Below, in pieces: positions 9,278-17,703 of a DNA stretch of 41,309 nt. The notes beneath the pieces were generated by a model. It did no database searches. It saw only the letters and a program-made list of their open reading frames with translations, and was not told the origin of the DNA. The stretch spans positions 1-41,309 of the forward strand of contig CAMYZH010000011.1 in the NCBI GenBank assembly GCA_947303785.1, written 5' to 3'. Each line of letters opens with the position of its first letter. Positions within the stretch are counted from its first letter, which is position 1. This DNA comes from an uncultured Clostridium sp. GTDB lineage: Bacteria; Bacillota; Clostridia; TANB77; CAG-508. Position numbers and translations under genes: made by a program.

Positions 9278-11719
9278 ATGGACAAGCAAGAAGAAAAAAT
9301 AATTGAAAGAGACATTGAAGCTGAAATGAGAACGGCATATGTTGATTATGCAATGAGCGTTATTGTTTCTAGGGCATTACCAGACGTAAGAGATGGATTA
9401 AAACCTGTTCACAGAAGAATTTTATATTCAATGTATGAAGATGGAATAACTTCCGACAAGCCATATAGAAAATGTGCCAATACAGTTGGATCTGTTTTAG
9501 GAAGATATCATCCGCATGGAGATACTTCAGTATATGACGCAATGGTTAGATTAGCGCAAGATTTTTCACAAAGATATACATTGATTGACGGACATGGTAA
9601 TTTTGGATCAATAGATGGTGACGGAGCAGCTGCAATGAGGTATACTGAAGCGAGAATGGAAAAAATTGCAGAAGAAATGCTTGTAGACATTGAAAAAAAT
9701 ACAGTTGATTTTATGCCAAACTATGATGATAGACTTCAAGAGCCAGTAGTACTACCAGCCAAAGTACCAGCATTACTTATAAATGGGTCATCAGGAATTG
9801 CTGTAGGCATGGCAACCAATATTCCACCACACAATTTATCAGAAGTTGTTGATGGAGCAATAAAAGTAATAGAAGAAGACAATGTAACTAATGAAGATTT
9901 AATGCAAATAATAAAAGGACCAGATTTCCCAACAGAAGGAATTATTTTAGGAAGGGAAGGAATAAAAGAGGCATATACAACAGGAAAAGGAAAAATAACA
10001 GTTAGAGCTGAAGCTGAGATTGAGGAGATGTCAGGAAACAAAAGAAGAATTGTTGTTTCAGCATTACCTTATCAAGTAAATAAAGCTAAACTTATTGAAG
10101 CAATTGCTGGATATGCTAGAGATAAGAAAATTGAAGGAATTTCTGATATAAGAGATGAATCAGATAGAGAACATAAAGTAAGGGTGGTTATTGAACTGAA
10201 AAGAGATGCAAATCCTCAAGTAGTATTAAACCAACTTTATAAAAATACTCAAATGCAAACAACATTTGGTGTAATAATGTTAGCTTTAGTTAATGGTGAA
10301 CCAAAAATATTAACATTAAAAGATTGCTTAATTGAATATATAGATCATAGGAAAAATGTTGTACTTAGAAGAACCAAATTTGACCTAGATAAAGCAGAAG
10401 CTAGAGCTCATATATTAGAAGGGTTAATTATAGCTATTGATAATATTGATGAAGTAATTCAAATTATTAGAAATTCATATGATGATGCAAAAGAAAGATT
10501 GATGGAAAGATTTAAACTTACAGAAATTCAAGCACAAGCAATACTAGATATGCAATTAAAAAGATTATCAGGATTACAAAGAGAAAAGCTTGAAGAAGAA
10601 TATGCAGAATTAATGAAATTAATTGAACACTTAAAAGCAATTTTAGCTAGTGATAAATTAGTTTATGATATAATCAAAGAAGAATTATTAGAAATGAAGA
10701 AAAAATTCGGAGATGAAAGAAAAACTAAAATAGTTGCTGCTGAAGGAGAGTTTGAAGTTGAAGATTTAATTAAGGAAGAACAAGTAGTTATAGCACTAAC
10801 AAGATTTGGCTATATTAAGAGAGCACCAATTGATACATTCAAAAGTCAAAGAAGAGGTGGAAAAGGAATAACAGGTATTTCTACTAAAGAAGATGACTTT
10901 GTCAAAGAAATATTTACAGCTTCTTCACATGACACATTATTATTCTTCACAAATAAAGGAAAATTATATAGATTAAGAGGTTATGAAGTTCCAGAGGCAG
11001 GAAGAACTGCAAAAGGAACAGCAATAGTTAATTTATTAAGTCTTGATGCAGATGAAAAAGTTTCTGCAATAATGCCAATTCAAAATTTTGCAGATGGAAA
11101 ATATTTATTATTTGCAACTAAAGATGGCTTAATCAAAAAGACTGCTTTAAAAGAATATGATTCATCTAGAAAAACAGGATTACAAGCAATAACACTAAAA
11201 GATGGTGATCAACTTGTATCAGTAAGGTTAACAGATGGAGAAGATAATGTTGTTCTTGTAACAAGAAGAGGTATGTGTATTACTTTTGATGAAAAAGATG
11301 TACGTTCTGTTGGTAGGGTATCTCAAGGTGTTATTGGAATGAGAGTAGATAAAGATGATGAAGTAATTGGAATGGAATCAATAATACAAGGTGGAAAAGC
11401 TACATTACTTGCTATTACAGAAAATGGATTTGGTAAAAGGACCGAATTGGATGAATATAGAGTTCAAATTAGAGGTGGAAAAGGAGTAATAACATACAAA
11501 ATTACACCAAAGACAGGTGAAATTGTTGGAATCAGGATAGTAAATGATAATGATGACATAATGATGATAACAGATAAGGGAACAATAATAAGATTAAATG
11601 TAAGTGAAATTAGCGTACTTGGAAGGTCTACACAGGGCGTTACACTAATGAGAACAAATGAAGGAAAAGTTGTAAGTGTAGAAAAAATAGCAGAAGAATA
11701 TAAAGAAATGATGGATTAA
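9278..11719 (+). CDS. gyrA: DNA gyrase subunit A
   Basis: GyrA carries the breakage-reunion tyrosine and the DNA-wrapping domain of gyrase. The 813-residue protein has the catalytic Tyr122 in AAMRYTEARM. The quinolone-pocket stretch HPHGDTSVYDAM has Thr83 where E. coli has Ser83, and Asp87 is kept. The C-terminal domain contains the GyrA box QRRGGKG (near residue 526), which marks gyrase rather than topoisomerase IV. The usual gyrB neighbour is displaced by the four-gene secretion operon. A bidirectional terminator follows. Confidence 0.98.
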   Translation: MDKQEEKIIERDIEAEMRTAYVDYAMSVIVSRALPDVRDGLKPVHRRILYSMYEDGITSDKPYRKCANTVGSVLGRYHPHGDTSVYDAMVRLAQDFSQRYTLIDGHGNFGSIDGDGAAAMRYTEARMEKIAEEMLVDIEKNTVDFMPNYDDRLQEPVVLPAKVPALLINGSSGIAVGMATNIPPHNLSEVVDGAIKVIEEDNVTNEDLMQIIKGPDFPTEGIILGREGIKEAYTTGKGKITVRAEAEIEEMSGNKRRIVVSALPYQVNKAKLIEAIAGYARDKKIEGISDIRDESDREHKVRVVIELKRDANPQVVLNQLYKNTQMQTTFGVIMLALVNGEPKILTLKDCLIEYIDHRKNVVLRRTKFDLDKAEARAHILEGLIIAIDNIDEVIQIIRNSYDDAKERLMERFKLTEIQAQAILDMQLKRLSGLQREKLEEEYAELMKLIEHLKAILASDKLVYDIIKEELLEMKKKFGDERKTKIVAAEGEFEVEDLIKEEQVVIALTRFGYIKRAPIDTFKSQRRGGKGITGISTKEDDFVKEIFTASSHDTLLFFTNKGKLYRLRGYEVPEAGRTAKGTAIVNLLSLDADEKVSAIMPIQNFADGKYLLFATKDGLIKKTALKEYDSSRKTGLQAITLKDGDQLVSVRLTDGEDNVVLVTRRGMCITFDEKDVRSVGRVSQGVIGMRVDKDDEVIGMESIIQGGKATLLAITENGFGKRTELDEYRVQIRGGKGVITYKITPKTGEIVGIRIVNDNDDIMMITDKGTIIRLNVSEISVLGRSTQGVTLMRTNEGKVVSVEKIAEEYKEMMD

Positions 11720-11730
11720 AATGAATACTA

Positions 11731-11766
11731 AAAATAAGAGCATTTAAAAAATGCTCTTATTTTTTT
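11731..11766. terminator. Bidirectional terminator between gyrA and dnaC
   Basis: AATAAGAGCATTT (11733-11745) pairs perfectly with AAATGCTCTTATT (11749-11761), with A and T runs on either side, so it works in both directions. The TAA of the convergent dnaC gene (11757-11759) lies inside the stem. Confidence 0.92.
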
Positions 11767-12743
11767 AATCTAATATCATCTCCAAAAAAACGACATAAAT
11801 TATAATTACCAACAATTCTAGATCCAATACGCTCATCATAAACTTCAAAAATATCTTTAATATTTAAATTAGTTGAAATAATAGTTTTAGTAATTTTATG
11901 ATTTTGATTTAATAGGCGAGTATTAATAATATTAAACAATTCTGTAAATTTTAAATTATTCATAGTTTCAGTTCCTAAATCATCAATTATCAATAAATCA
12001 ACACCTAAAATGTTATCTAATAATTGTGAGGAATTTTGAAATTTCTCTTTTATAATTTCATCTAGCATTACAGGAGCTGTTTGGTAAAGTACAGTTTTTC
12101 CTAATTCTAAAATAGATTTAGCTATACAATTTGACAAAAATGTTTTTCCAAGACCAGTTGGCCCTAGAAACATTAAGTTCTTTTCTTCAGCTTTTTCAAA
12201 ATTGTCAATAAATTTTTTTGAAATGTCATATATTTTTTTTATATTGTCTCGAGGAGAAAGCTGAGAATTATATAATGATGGATTAGGTTGATTGGAATAC
12301 AAATTAAAATTAAAATTAGTAAAATTTTCATAATCTATATTGCCGATATTTGCCTTATTATAGGCCAAATCAAACATTCTTTGCTTTATACAAGAACATA
12401 AAGAATTTTGGTAAAACCCGGTATCTTGACAAAGACTACATTCAAAATGAGGTAACAAATAATCACTTGGAAGATTTAGTCTTTTTAGCAAATCATCTTT
12501 TTTAGATGAAATTAATTTTGTCTTTTTTTCTAATAATAATATCTTATCTTCTTTTTCTTTTGGAGAAAGAGTAAGTATAGATTTTATAGATTCTATAGAA
12601 AGAGAATGCAATTCTTGTTCTAACTTAAAATATTCAGAAGAAGATTCCATAAGCTTATTTTTTCGATTTTCCAAATCAGTTAATGCTTTGGTCCTTTTTG
12701 AATCATATTCAGTTAATAATTGTTTTAAAAATGTGTTATCCAT
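11757..12743 (-). CDS. dnaC: Helicase loader DnaI/DnaC-type AAA+ ATPase
   Basis: This 328-residue protein loads the replicative helicase DnaB/DnaC onto single strands at oriC and at stalled forks. Residues 102-118 form a cysteine cluster (C102, C105, C116, C118) as in the DnaI zinc module that binds helicase. Walker A is GPTGLGKT at 194-201 and Walker B LLIIDDLG near 250. It follows the DnaD-like gene by 53 bases on the same strand, forming a primosome pair. Its stop codon sits within the terminator shared with gyrA. If the right fork passes from oriC, this gene is transcribed head-on to it. Confidence 0.93.
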   Translation of the reverse strand: MDNTFLKQLLTEYDSKRTKALTDLENRKNKLMESSSEYFKLEQELHSLSIESIKSILTLSPKEKEDKILLLEKKTKLISSKKDDLLKRLNLPSDYLLPHFECSLCQDTGFYQNSLCSCIKQRMFDLAYNKANIGNIDYENFTNFNFNLYSNQPNPSLYNSQLSPRDNIKKIYDISKKFIDNFEKAEEKNLMFLGPTGLGKTFLSNCIAKSILELGKTVLYQTAPVMLDEIIKEKFQNSSQLLDNILGVDLLIIDDLGTETMNNLKFTELFNIINTRLLNQNHKITKTIISTNLNIKDIFEVYDERIGSRIVGNYNLCRFFGDDIRLKK

Positions 12744-12796
12744 AACAACCTTTCTTCATAAAAGATCTAAATTTCATAGGTGATAATCGCTTAGTA

Positions 12797-13759
12797 TTAT
12801 GCATTAGCATATAAATCATCCAAATTATCATACTTGCGCTTATTTGAGTTATTGTAATTGGTAAGCTTTTTCATTGCTTCAACATTTGACTGTTTTTGTT
12901 TACTATTTTTTATGTATTCTTGAATTTCTGCAACTGACTTTAAGTTTCTTTCATGCCAATCAGAAATTATTTTATCTAAGTATTCGAAACTTATATTTGA
13001 CTTTGAGGTAGTTCTCTTTAAGGCAATTTCTATAATCTCCAAAGAGTAACCAAAATCTATTGCCCATTTTTCAACATAAGCGTCTTCATAAATAGTTAGA
13101 TTTCTATTTAATCCTAATTTTCTAATTATAGACTTTTTTAATGAAATAATTTTTTCTTGTTTTTCGTAGTATTGGTCTAAATCGGAAAAAGATTTAATAT
13201 TATTTTTATACCAACTATCTGCTACTACTTGTATATAATTTCTATGCAAAGCAGACTTTTCAAAACAATAGTTAAATAAAGCTATCATAACCTGTTCATC
13301 AAAATGGTATTTTTTAAACCAAAGATCAATATCACTATACCAAGAAGGAGACATTATGCCTTGGAAATATTGGTTATTAATGTTTTCGATAGCTTTAGCT
13401 CTGTATTGATTCTTAGCATTTTTTTGAATATCCTCTGGCGATGAGGTAAGTTTAGGTGTATAAAGTTTTAATAACTCCACTTCTTGCAAATTAACCAATA
13501 TATAGCCAGTATGTTTTTTTATTAATAAACCAGCATCTTCCCAATATTTTAAACCATCTTGAATAGTTTTTAGAGGTAATGCAAGTTTTTTAGATAAATC
13601 ATTAATTTTTATATCTTTATCATATTTTGATAAAAATAAAATATAAAGATATACTTTAATATAATCACCATTGGCAGCAGACAAATATTCTGTAAAAAAC
13701 AAATCTGGAATTGAAGTATTCGAAAATAATATAGATTTATCATTTTGTTCTAATTTCAT
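12797..13759 (-). CDS. dnaD: DnaD/DnaB-like primosome protein
   Basis: The 320-residue product has the layout of Bacillota DnaD-family proteins. An N-terminal winged helix (INDLSKKLALPLKTIQDGLK, then YWEDAGLLIKK) is followed by DnaD-type helical repeats with YIQVVADSWYKNNIKSF and YLDKIISDWHERNLKSV, matching the YxxxI...W pattern. These proteins remodel DNA and help bring helicase to the origin. AGGGGG in the leader gives a strong ribosome site. It is followed by the helicase loader and preceded by the secretion channel genes, with its own promoter at 13785-13813. Whether it equals DnaD or DnaB of Bacillus cannot be decided by eye. Confidence 0.88.
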   Translation of the reverse strand: MKLEQNDKSILFSNTSIPDLFFTEYLSAANGDYIKVYLYILFLSKYDKDIKINDLSKKLALPLKTIQDGLKYWEDAGLLIKKHTGYILVNLQEVELLKLYTPKLTSSPEDIQKNAKNQYRAKAIENINNQYFQGIMSPSWYSDIDLWFKKYHFDEQVMIALFNYCFEKSALHRNYIQVVADSWYKNNIKSFSDLDQYYEKQEKIISLKKSIIRKLGLNRNLTIYEDAYVEKWAIDFGYSLEIIEIALKRTTSKSNISFEYLDKIISDWHERNLKSVAEIQEYIKNSKQKQSNVEAMKKLTNYNNSNKRKYDNLDDLYANA

Positions 13760-13784
13760 AAAAATTCCCCCTAAAGTTTATGAA

Positions 13785-13813
13785 ATTATATCATCTACAT
13801 CATAAATTTTCAA
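13785..13813 (-). promoter_or_regulatory. Promoter for dnaD-dnaC inside the end of the VirB3-like gene
   Basis: On the minus strand TTGAAA (13813-13808) and TATAAT (13790-13785) are spaced by 17 bases. The -35 box overlaps the last codons of the upstream membrane gene. The primosome genes can thus be expressed alone, though no terminator stops read-through from the secretion operon. Confidence 0.75.
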
Positions 13814-14100
13814 TCAAATCTTTTGTCATAAAAATATATTTTTGGATGAAATAAATATTTAACAATAAATCCGATGATTATTAAAATATTTTCATTAGAT
13901 TTATTTAACAATGAAAATAAACAAATAGGAATAAATAAAACAACAAAAATATAAAACTTAACAATAAATGATTTAAAAAATAAATTTAAAATAAAATATA
14001 AAAACAATGCCCAAACCAGATTTATGAGTATTGAAAAATAACTAAAAATACCTAAAAATTTAAAAGAAAAATCATAATTTTTTGGAAAAATAAAATTCAT
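13810..14100 (-). CDS. VirB3/PrgI-like small membrane protein
   Basis: This 96-residue protein has hydrophobic segments at about residues 15-43 and 47-63 and a third weaker one near 70-82. It ends in a charged tail KYLFHPKIYFYDKRFD. Small proteins with two hairpin membrane segments and a C-terminal Lys-Tyr-rich tail (VirB3, PrgI, TcpE-like) partner VirB4 in type IV secretion systems. AGGAGG lies five bases before the ATG, and the gene begins nine bases after the VirB6-like stop. The call rests on topology and context more than on sequence motifs. Confidence 0.6.
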   Translation of the reverse strand: MNFIFPKNYDFSFKFLGIFSYFSILINLVWALFLYFILNLFFKSFIVKFYIFVVLFIPICLFSLLNKSNENILIIIGFIVKYLFHPKIYFYDKRFD

Positions 14101-14108
14101 AAAACCTC

Positions 14109-14981
14109 CTAACTAAACATATTTTTAATGTTTGAAAAAGAAGTTGTAACATCTGAAGTAAAACCAGAAGTAAACTCTCTAACAAAGCTAGTAGCACGTA
14201 TTAAACAGATTAATGAAGCAACATATAATAATTTTGAAATCAATGGATCTGCCATATTGTTTAAAGAAAAGATGATAAGTAAAATTACACAAATTACAAT
14301 TTGAATAACTAGTTGAGAAATAAAATTTTTAAGCCAGACTTTAAAAATCCAAAATGTTTGATCTAAACAAATAGAAAGACAGGCAAGAGGAGAAATTAAA
14401 ATTAAAATTTTTACATAAATAAATCTGACCGCATAGGTGAATAAAAGATTAACAAAACAAAAGGATATAAAGGTTTTCAAAATACCATCAAATGTAAATA
14501 ATCCAAATGGATTATTTAAATCTGATAAAAAAACATTAGAAAGTCTTTCATATAAAACTGAAAAAGAGAGGTGAAATGATAGCATTGAAATTCCTAGGGT
14601 TTTGACAATTTCTGTAAGTAGTTCGAAAAAGTCAATAATTTTTTCACAAATAGACATAGAAAAGCGAACTAAAATAGCAGCAAAAAATATTCTAGTAATA
14701 AAAGATATAGGTTTTTGAAAAGTATTACTTGTAAAAAAAGAAACTAAATATGCAATTCCATAATATAATAAGAATCCCCAAATTAAAACTTCAGAAAGAG
14801 TTACAATACTAAATTTCTTTGTAAAAAAAGAAATAAAATATGTATCAAAAAGGTAAGATGATTTGAGAAAAACAATTTCATCTAAAACTGAAAAAACATT
14901 TGAATCAACAGATACAAGTAAAGAATTTATTAAAGTTGATATAAGTTTACTTATTACTTCTGGGAAATTTTGATAATCCAT
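14109..14981 (-). CDS. VirB6/TrbL-like polytopic membrane protein
   Basis: The 290-residue protein has about six membrane segments, at roughly 60-85, 90-112, 122-140, 168-190, 192-212 and 222-262. An N-terminal amphipathic region precedes them. This length and topology fit VirB6/TrbL, the inner-membrane channel core of type IV secretion systems. The IYVKILILISPLACLSICLD stretch, followed by a WIFKVWLKNFISQL segment, resembles the conserved central region of such proteins in Bacillota, where a proline lies in a membrane helix before a W..W. AGGAGG with good spacing precedes the ATG, and it lies ten bases after the VirB2-like gene. Confidence 0.7.
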   Translation of the reverse strand: MDYQNFPEVISKLISTLINSLLVSVDSNVFSVLDEIVFLKSSYLFDTYFISFFTKKFSIVTLSEVLIWGFLLYYGIAYLVSFFTSNTFQKPISFITRIFFAAILVRFSMSICEKIIDFFELLTEIVKTLGISMLSFHLSFSVLYERLSNVFLSDLNNPFGLFTFDGILKTFISFCFVNLLFTYAVRFIYVKILILISPLACLSICLDQTFWIFKVWLKNFISQLVIQIVICVILLIIFSLNNMADPLISKLLYVASLICLIRATSFVREFTSGFTSDVTTSFSNIKNMFS

Positions 14982-14990
14982 GAGTTCCTC

Positions 14991-15317
14991 CTAACTTAAA
15001 AGTGTATTAATTGTTGATAAAATAAGATCAATGCAAAGTAAGAAAGCATATGAAAACAAAGCTCCTCTAATAAGCCTTTTTCCAGTACGAATACGCTCTT
15101 CATCACCAAAACTAAATTTTTTCATTAATACACCAGTTCCTACAGAAATTGCAGCTGCAGGTGTGGCTAGTTTCAAAATCCAAGATTCAATTTTTTCAAA
15201 AGCTGAATTTAAAGTTGTAATTAGTTTGGGGTAAGAGGCACAATATGAATAGGGAATAAAAATAAATAATAATAATAGTGAAAATAAAAAAGAACAAATA
15301 ATAAATTTCTTTTTCAA
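14991..15317 (-). CDS. VirB2/TrbC-like pilin-type membrane protein
   Basis: The 108-residue product starts at TTG 15317, overlapping the VirD4 stop. An N-terminal signal peptide (KKKFIICSFLFSLLLLFIFI) ends near SYCA-SYPK. Two hydrophobic helices follow at about 46-62 and 84-106, joined by a charged loop FGDEERIRTGKRLIRG. This is the layout of TrbC/VirB2 pilin-like proteins. In Gram-positive type IV systems such proteins are membrane components and not true pili. The small size and place between the coupling protein and VirB6-like gene support the call. Confidence 0.65.
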   Translation of the reverse strand: MKKKFIICSFLFSLLLLFIFIPYSYCASYPKLITTLNSAFEKIESWILKLATPAAAISVGTGVLMKKFSFGDEERIRTGKRLIRGALFSYAFLLCIDLILSTINTLLS

Positions 15318-17026
15318 AATATCACATCCTTTCTTTTAAAATATGGGATTAGGTTTAATTTTTCAAGAGGTAGAATACTTGATCCTGTTGATAAAAAAGC
15401 TAGGCAAGAAAAAGTTTCTAATTTTCTAGAAAAATAATTTGAATCAAAAATATAATCTTTTTGAATAGAGGTATTAATACTTTCAGATATATTTGAATCT
15501 TTAGAGAAGAAGCTATTAAACATATAATTAAACTTTGTTTGTCTTGCATTTTCAGCAATTGTTGTCGATTTTATTTCTTTATCCTCTTTGCCAGTTTGTT
15601 TTAAAATTTCATCAATAGTAAAAGTATCATCTGTTCTAAACCAAAATTTGTTAACAAAATTTTGAATTAAAACTTTTGTGTTTGTTGGATCTTTTATTGT
15701 ATTTAATAAAGATGAGTAACTTTGTGTAGCTACAATATTAATAGATTTGGCTTCTCTTGACTGAGAAAAAAAACTAGCATCATTTAATGTAACATATTCA
15801 TGATATTCATCACAAATAAAACAAGAAGGGTAGATATTACCTGTAGAAAGTTGCATAAGTATTTCAGATTGAAAATCAATTTTTAAGTATGCAGCTATTA
15901 TTTTGGAAAGGTAAGAATATTCTGAAATATTCATATTTAAAACAACCATTTTATGATGTTTTAAAATATATTTGAACCCAGGGAAAGATATATTATTTCT
16001 TATGGGGCAGAAAACTTTAGAAACATCACTATCTGATACAAACACATTAGTAATTCTAGAGATTTCAGATTTTAAAATTGACAAAGTTCTATCATCTAAA
16101 TTAAAGAATTCATTATTAAAGAATTGTGAACTAGAATTAAAATCTTCAATTTCAGAGTTACTTAATTTACCAGAGAAAAATAAATTTTTTAAAGTTTCTA
16201 GCTTTTCATCATAATATGATTTATGCATAATTAACCTATGTAGTTCTGTAAAAGTTACATAGTTATGATTATATAGACGACAAAATTTAATAGCCTCTGT
16301 TAAAATCTGTTCAGATTTATCAATCCAAAAAGATTCTGTTTGAGCAGGACTAAAGAGCAATAGAATATTTTTTAATCTGTTAGCAAGAACATGAGGTTTT
16401 AAATTTGGCTTATCTAAGGGATTATATGTAACAGATCCACTCAAATCAATTACAAATAAGTCTGAAGTAGAATAATTTGATTGACAAATCTTTTCAACGA
16501 AGTTATGATAGTTTCCTTTTACATCTAATATAAGAAAAGCAGAGTTGTATTTATTAGAAAAATTTAAAGTTAATAGTTGATGAGTTAGAGGATACAACAA
16601 TGAAGAAGTTTTGCCAGAACCAATAGAACCAGTAACTAAAACATTTTGATATAATCCCTGAATTGGAATAAATACTTTCTTTTTCTTTTCCGTATCTCCA
16701 ACATAAAGCGATATTTCAGAAGAATGAATAGTATTATTGTGGTTAGAATTATTGACATTTTTTCCATTTTTGGTGGAAAAAAGCATGACTAATGCAGTAA
16801 AAAAAGAATTTAATAAAATAAAAATACTAAAAAAAGTAGTAATACAAAAAATATTTTTTACAAAATACCAAAAATAGGGATAAGATTTTACAATATCTAC
16901 ATTTTTAAAAAATAGGGAAACACATAAATTATTTGCATTAAAAATAGGTAAAAATAAATAAAAAACAATAATTGAAAAAAATATTGAAAAATATAATAAA
17001 TAAAAAAGCTTAAAAAATAATTTCAT
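15314..17026 (-). CDS. virD4: VirD4/TraG-type coupling ATPase
   Basis: Coupling proteins bring DNA or protein substrates to the type IV channel. The 570-residue protein has two N-terminal membrane segments (about 5-28 and 55-83), Walker A GSIGSGKT at 133-140, a LILDVKGNYHNF stretch, Walker B CFICDEYHEY near residue 405 and NIVATQSYSSLL, all typical of TraG/VirD4. The ATG overlaps the stop of a 46-residue membrane peptide gene (TAATG) and the stop overlaps the next TTG start, so translation is coupled on both sides. No relaxase lies nearby, so the substrate is unknown. Confidence 0.88.
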   Translation of the reverse strand: MKLFFKLFYLLYFSIFFSIIVFYLFLPIFNANNLCVSLFFKNVDIVKSYPYFWYFVKNIFCITTFFSIFILLNSFFTALVMLFSTKNGKNVNNSNHNNTIHSSEISLYVGDTEKKKKVFIPIQGLYQNVLVTGSIGSGKTSSLLYPLTHQLLTLNFSNKYNSAFLILDVKGNYHNFVEKICQSNYSTSDLFVIDLSGSVTYNPLDKPNLKPHVLANRLKNILLLFSPAQTESFWIDKSEQILTEAIKFCRLYNHNYVTFTELHRLIMHKSYYDEKLETLKNLFFSGKLSNSEIEDFNSSSQFFNNEFFNLDDRTLSILKSEISRITNVFVSDSDVSKVFCPIRNNISFPGFKYILKHHKMVVLNMNISEYSYLSKIIAAYLKIDFQSEILMQLSTGNIYPSCFICDEYHEYVTLNDASFFSQSREAKSINIVATQSYSSLLNTIKDPTNTKVLIQNFVNKFWFRTDDTFTIDEILKQTGKEDKEIKSTTIAENARQTKFNYMFNSFFSKDSNISESINTSIQKDYIFDSNYFSRKLETFSCLAFLSTGSSILPLEKLNLIPYFKRKDVIF

Positions 17027-17166
17027 TAATTCTTATTTTTAATATGTAACTTTAAACCTTGTTTTGATTGAACAAAAATAAATTCAAAAAATGAATAAAT
17101 AAAACTTAAGATAATAAAAATTTGGACTAAAAAAGTGATAAAAAACAAATTGAATAAAAAAATCAA
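17026..17166 (-). CDS. 46-residue single-pass membrane peptide
   Basis: A short frame starts at TTG 17166, seven bases after AGGAGG on the minus strand, and ends at TAA 17026-17028, overlapping the VirD4-type ATG by one base. It encodes a hydrophobic stretch of about 33 residues (beginning IFLFNLFFITFLVQ) and a basic tail (KQGLKLHIKNKN). The perfect ribosome site, promoter upstream and TAATG coupling make it a real gene despite its size. It may regulate, anchor or stabilise the coupling ATPase. I know no family for it. Confidence 0.7.
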   Translation of the reverse strand: MIFLFNLFFITFLVQIFIILSFIYSFFEFIFVQSKQGLKLHIKNKN

Positions 17167-17192
17167 ATGACTACCTCCTAAAGAATGAGCAA

Positions 17193-17221
17193 ATAATATA
17201 ACAAAAAATTAGATTTGTCTA
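17193..17221 (-). promoter_or_regulatory. Promoter of the VirD4-VirB2-VirB6-VirB3 operon
   Basis: On the minus strand TAGACA (17221-17216) and TATTAT (17198-17193) are spaced by 17 bases, ending 26 bases before the TTG start of the small membrane peptide. It is divergent from the CxxC protein gene at 17281. Confidence 0.65.
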
Positions 17222-17280
17222 TACTTTTTTTTAAAAATGTGCTAAAATATTTTCGATTGATTAAATAAGGAGGAGCAAAA

Positions 17281-17463
17281 ATGGTTGAAAAAACAACAAC
17301 AATAGGCAAATTATTAGAAGATAATCCAGATAAAGTTGATATACTTTTAGAAGCAGGAATGCATTGTATAGGTTGTCTAGTAGCAGAAGACGAAACATTA
17401 GAAGAAGCATGCCAAGTGCATGGCATTGATGTGGAAGATTTATTAAAAGAATTAAATAAATAG
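17281..17463 (+). CDS. DUF1858-type CxxC mini-protein
   Basis: This 60-residue protein matches the small domain called hybrid-cluster-associated redox disulfide (DUF1858). It contains TIGKLLEDNPDKVDILLEAG, then CIGC, then ETLEEACQVHGID. The CxxC could bind metal or cycle as a disulfide; a free-standing version of this domain is common in anaerobic Bacillota. AGGAGG precedes the ATG. A weak TAAAAT at about 17243 could be its -10 box. It is divergent from the secretion operon and is followed by tRNA-Arg, with no clear functional link to either. Confidence 0.85.
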   Translation: MVEKTTTIGKLLEDNPDKVDILLEAGMHCIGCLVAEDETLEEACQVHGIDVEDLLKELNK

Positions 17464-17510
17464 TTTTTATGGCGAGAATAATTAGACATTATAAACTCGC
17501 CAACAAAAAT

Positions 17511-17586
17511 GTGCTCATAGCTCAAAAGGATAGAGCACCCGCCTCCTAAGCGGAAGATAGAGGTTCAATTCCCCTTGGGCACACCA
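17511..17586 (+). tRNA. tRNA-Arg (anticodon CCT)
   Basis: A full cloverleaf is visible: acceptor stem GTGCTCA/TGGGCAC, D arm around AGCTCAAAAGGATAGAGC, anticodon stem CCGC/GCGG with loop CTCCTAA (anticodon CCT, reading AGG), and T arm with GGTTCAATTCC. CCA is encoded at the 3' end. Confidence 0.96.
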
Positions 17587-17653
17587 TTTTTTTAGTAAAG
17601 CCAATTTCAAAACAAATAGATTAAAATATCTTTAAAACAAATATAATACATAT

Positions 17654-17691
17654 AAAAAAAGCCTTGAATGTTCTTCATTCGAGGCTTTTTT
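17654..17691. terminator. Bidirectional terminator
   Basis: GCCTTGAATG (17661-17670) pairs with CATTCGAGGC (17676-17685) and is flanked by A and T runs. It serves tRNA-Arg on the plus strand and the small membrane gene ending at 17704 on the minus strand. Confidence 0.9.
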
Positions 17692-17703
17692 GCAATATAC
17701 TAT

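Noticed and set aside
5135..17166. Integrated conjugative element
   Set aside because: No relaxase, integrase, excisionase, terminal repeats or att duplications were found, and the genes are split around gyrA and mixed with primosome genes.
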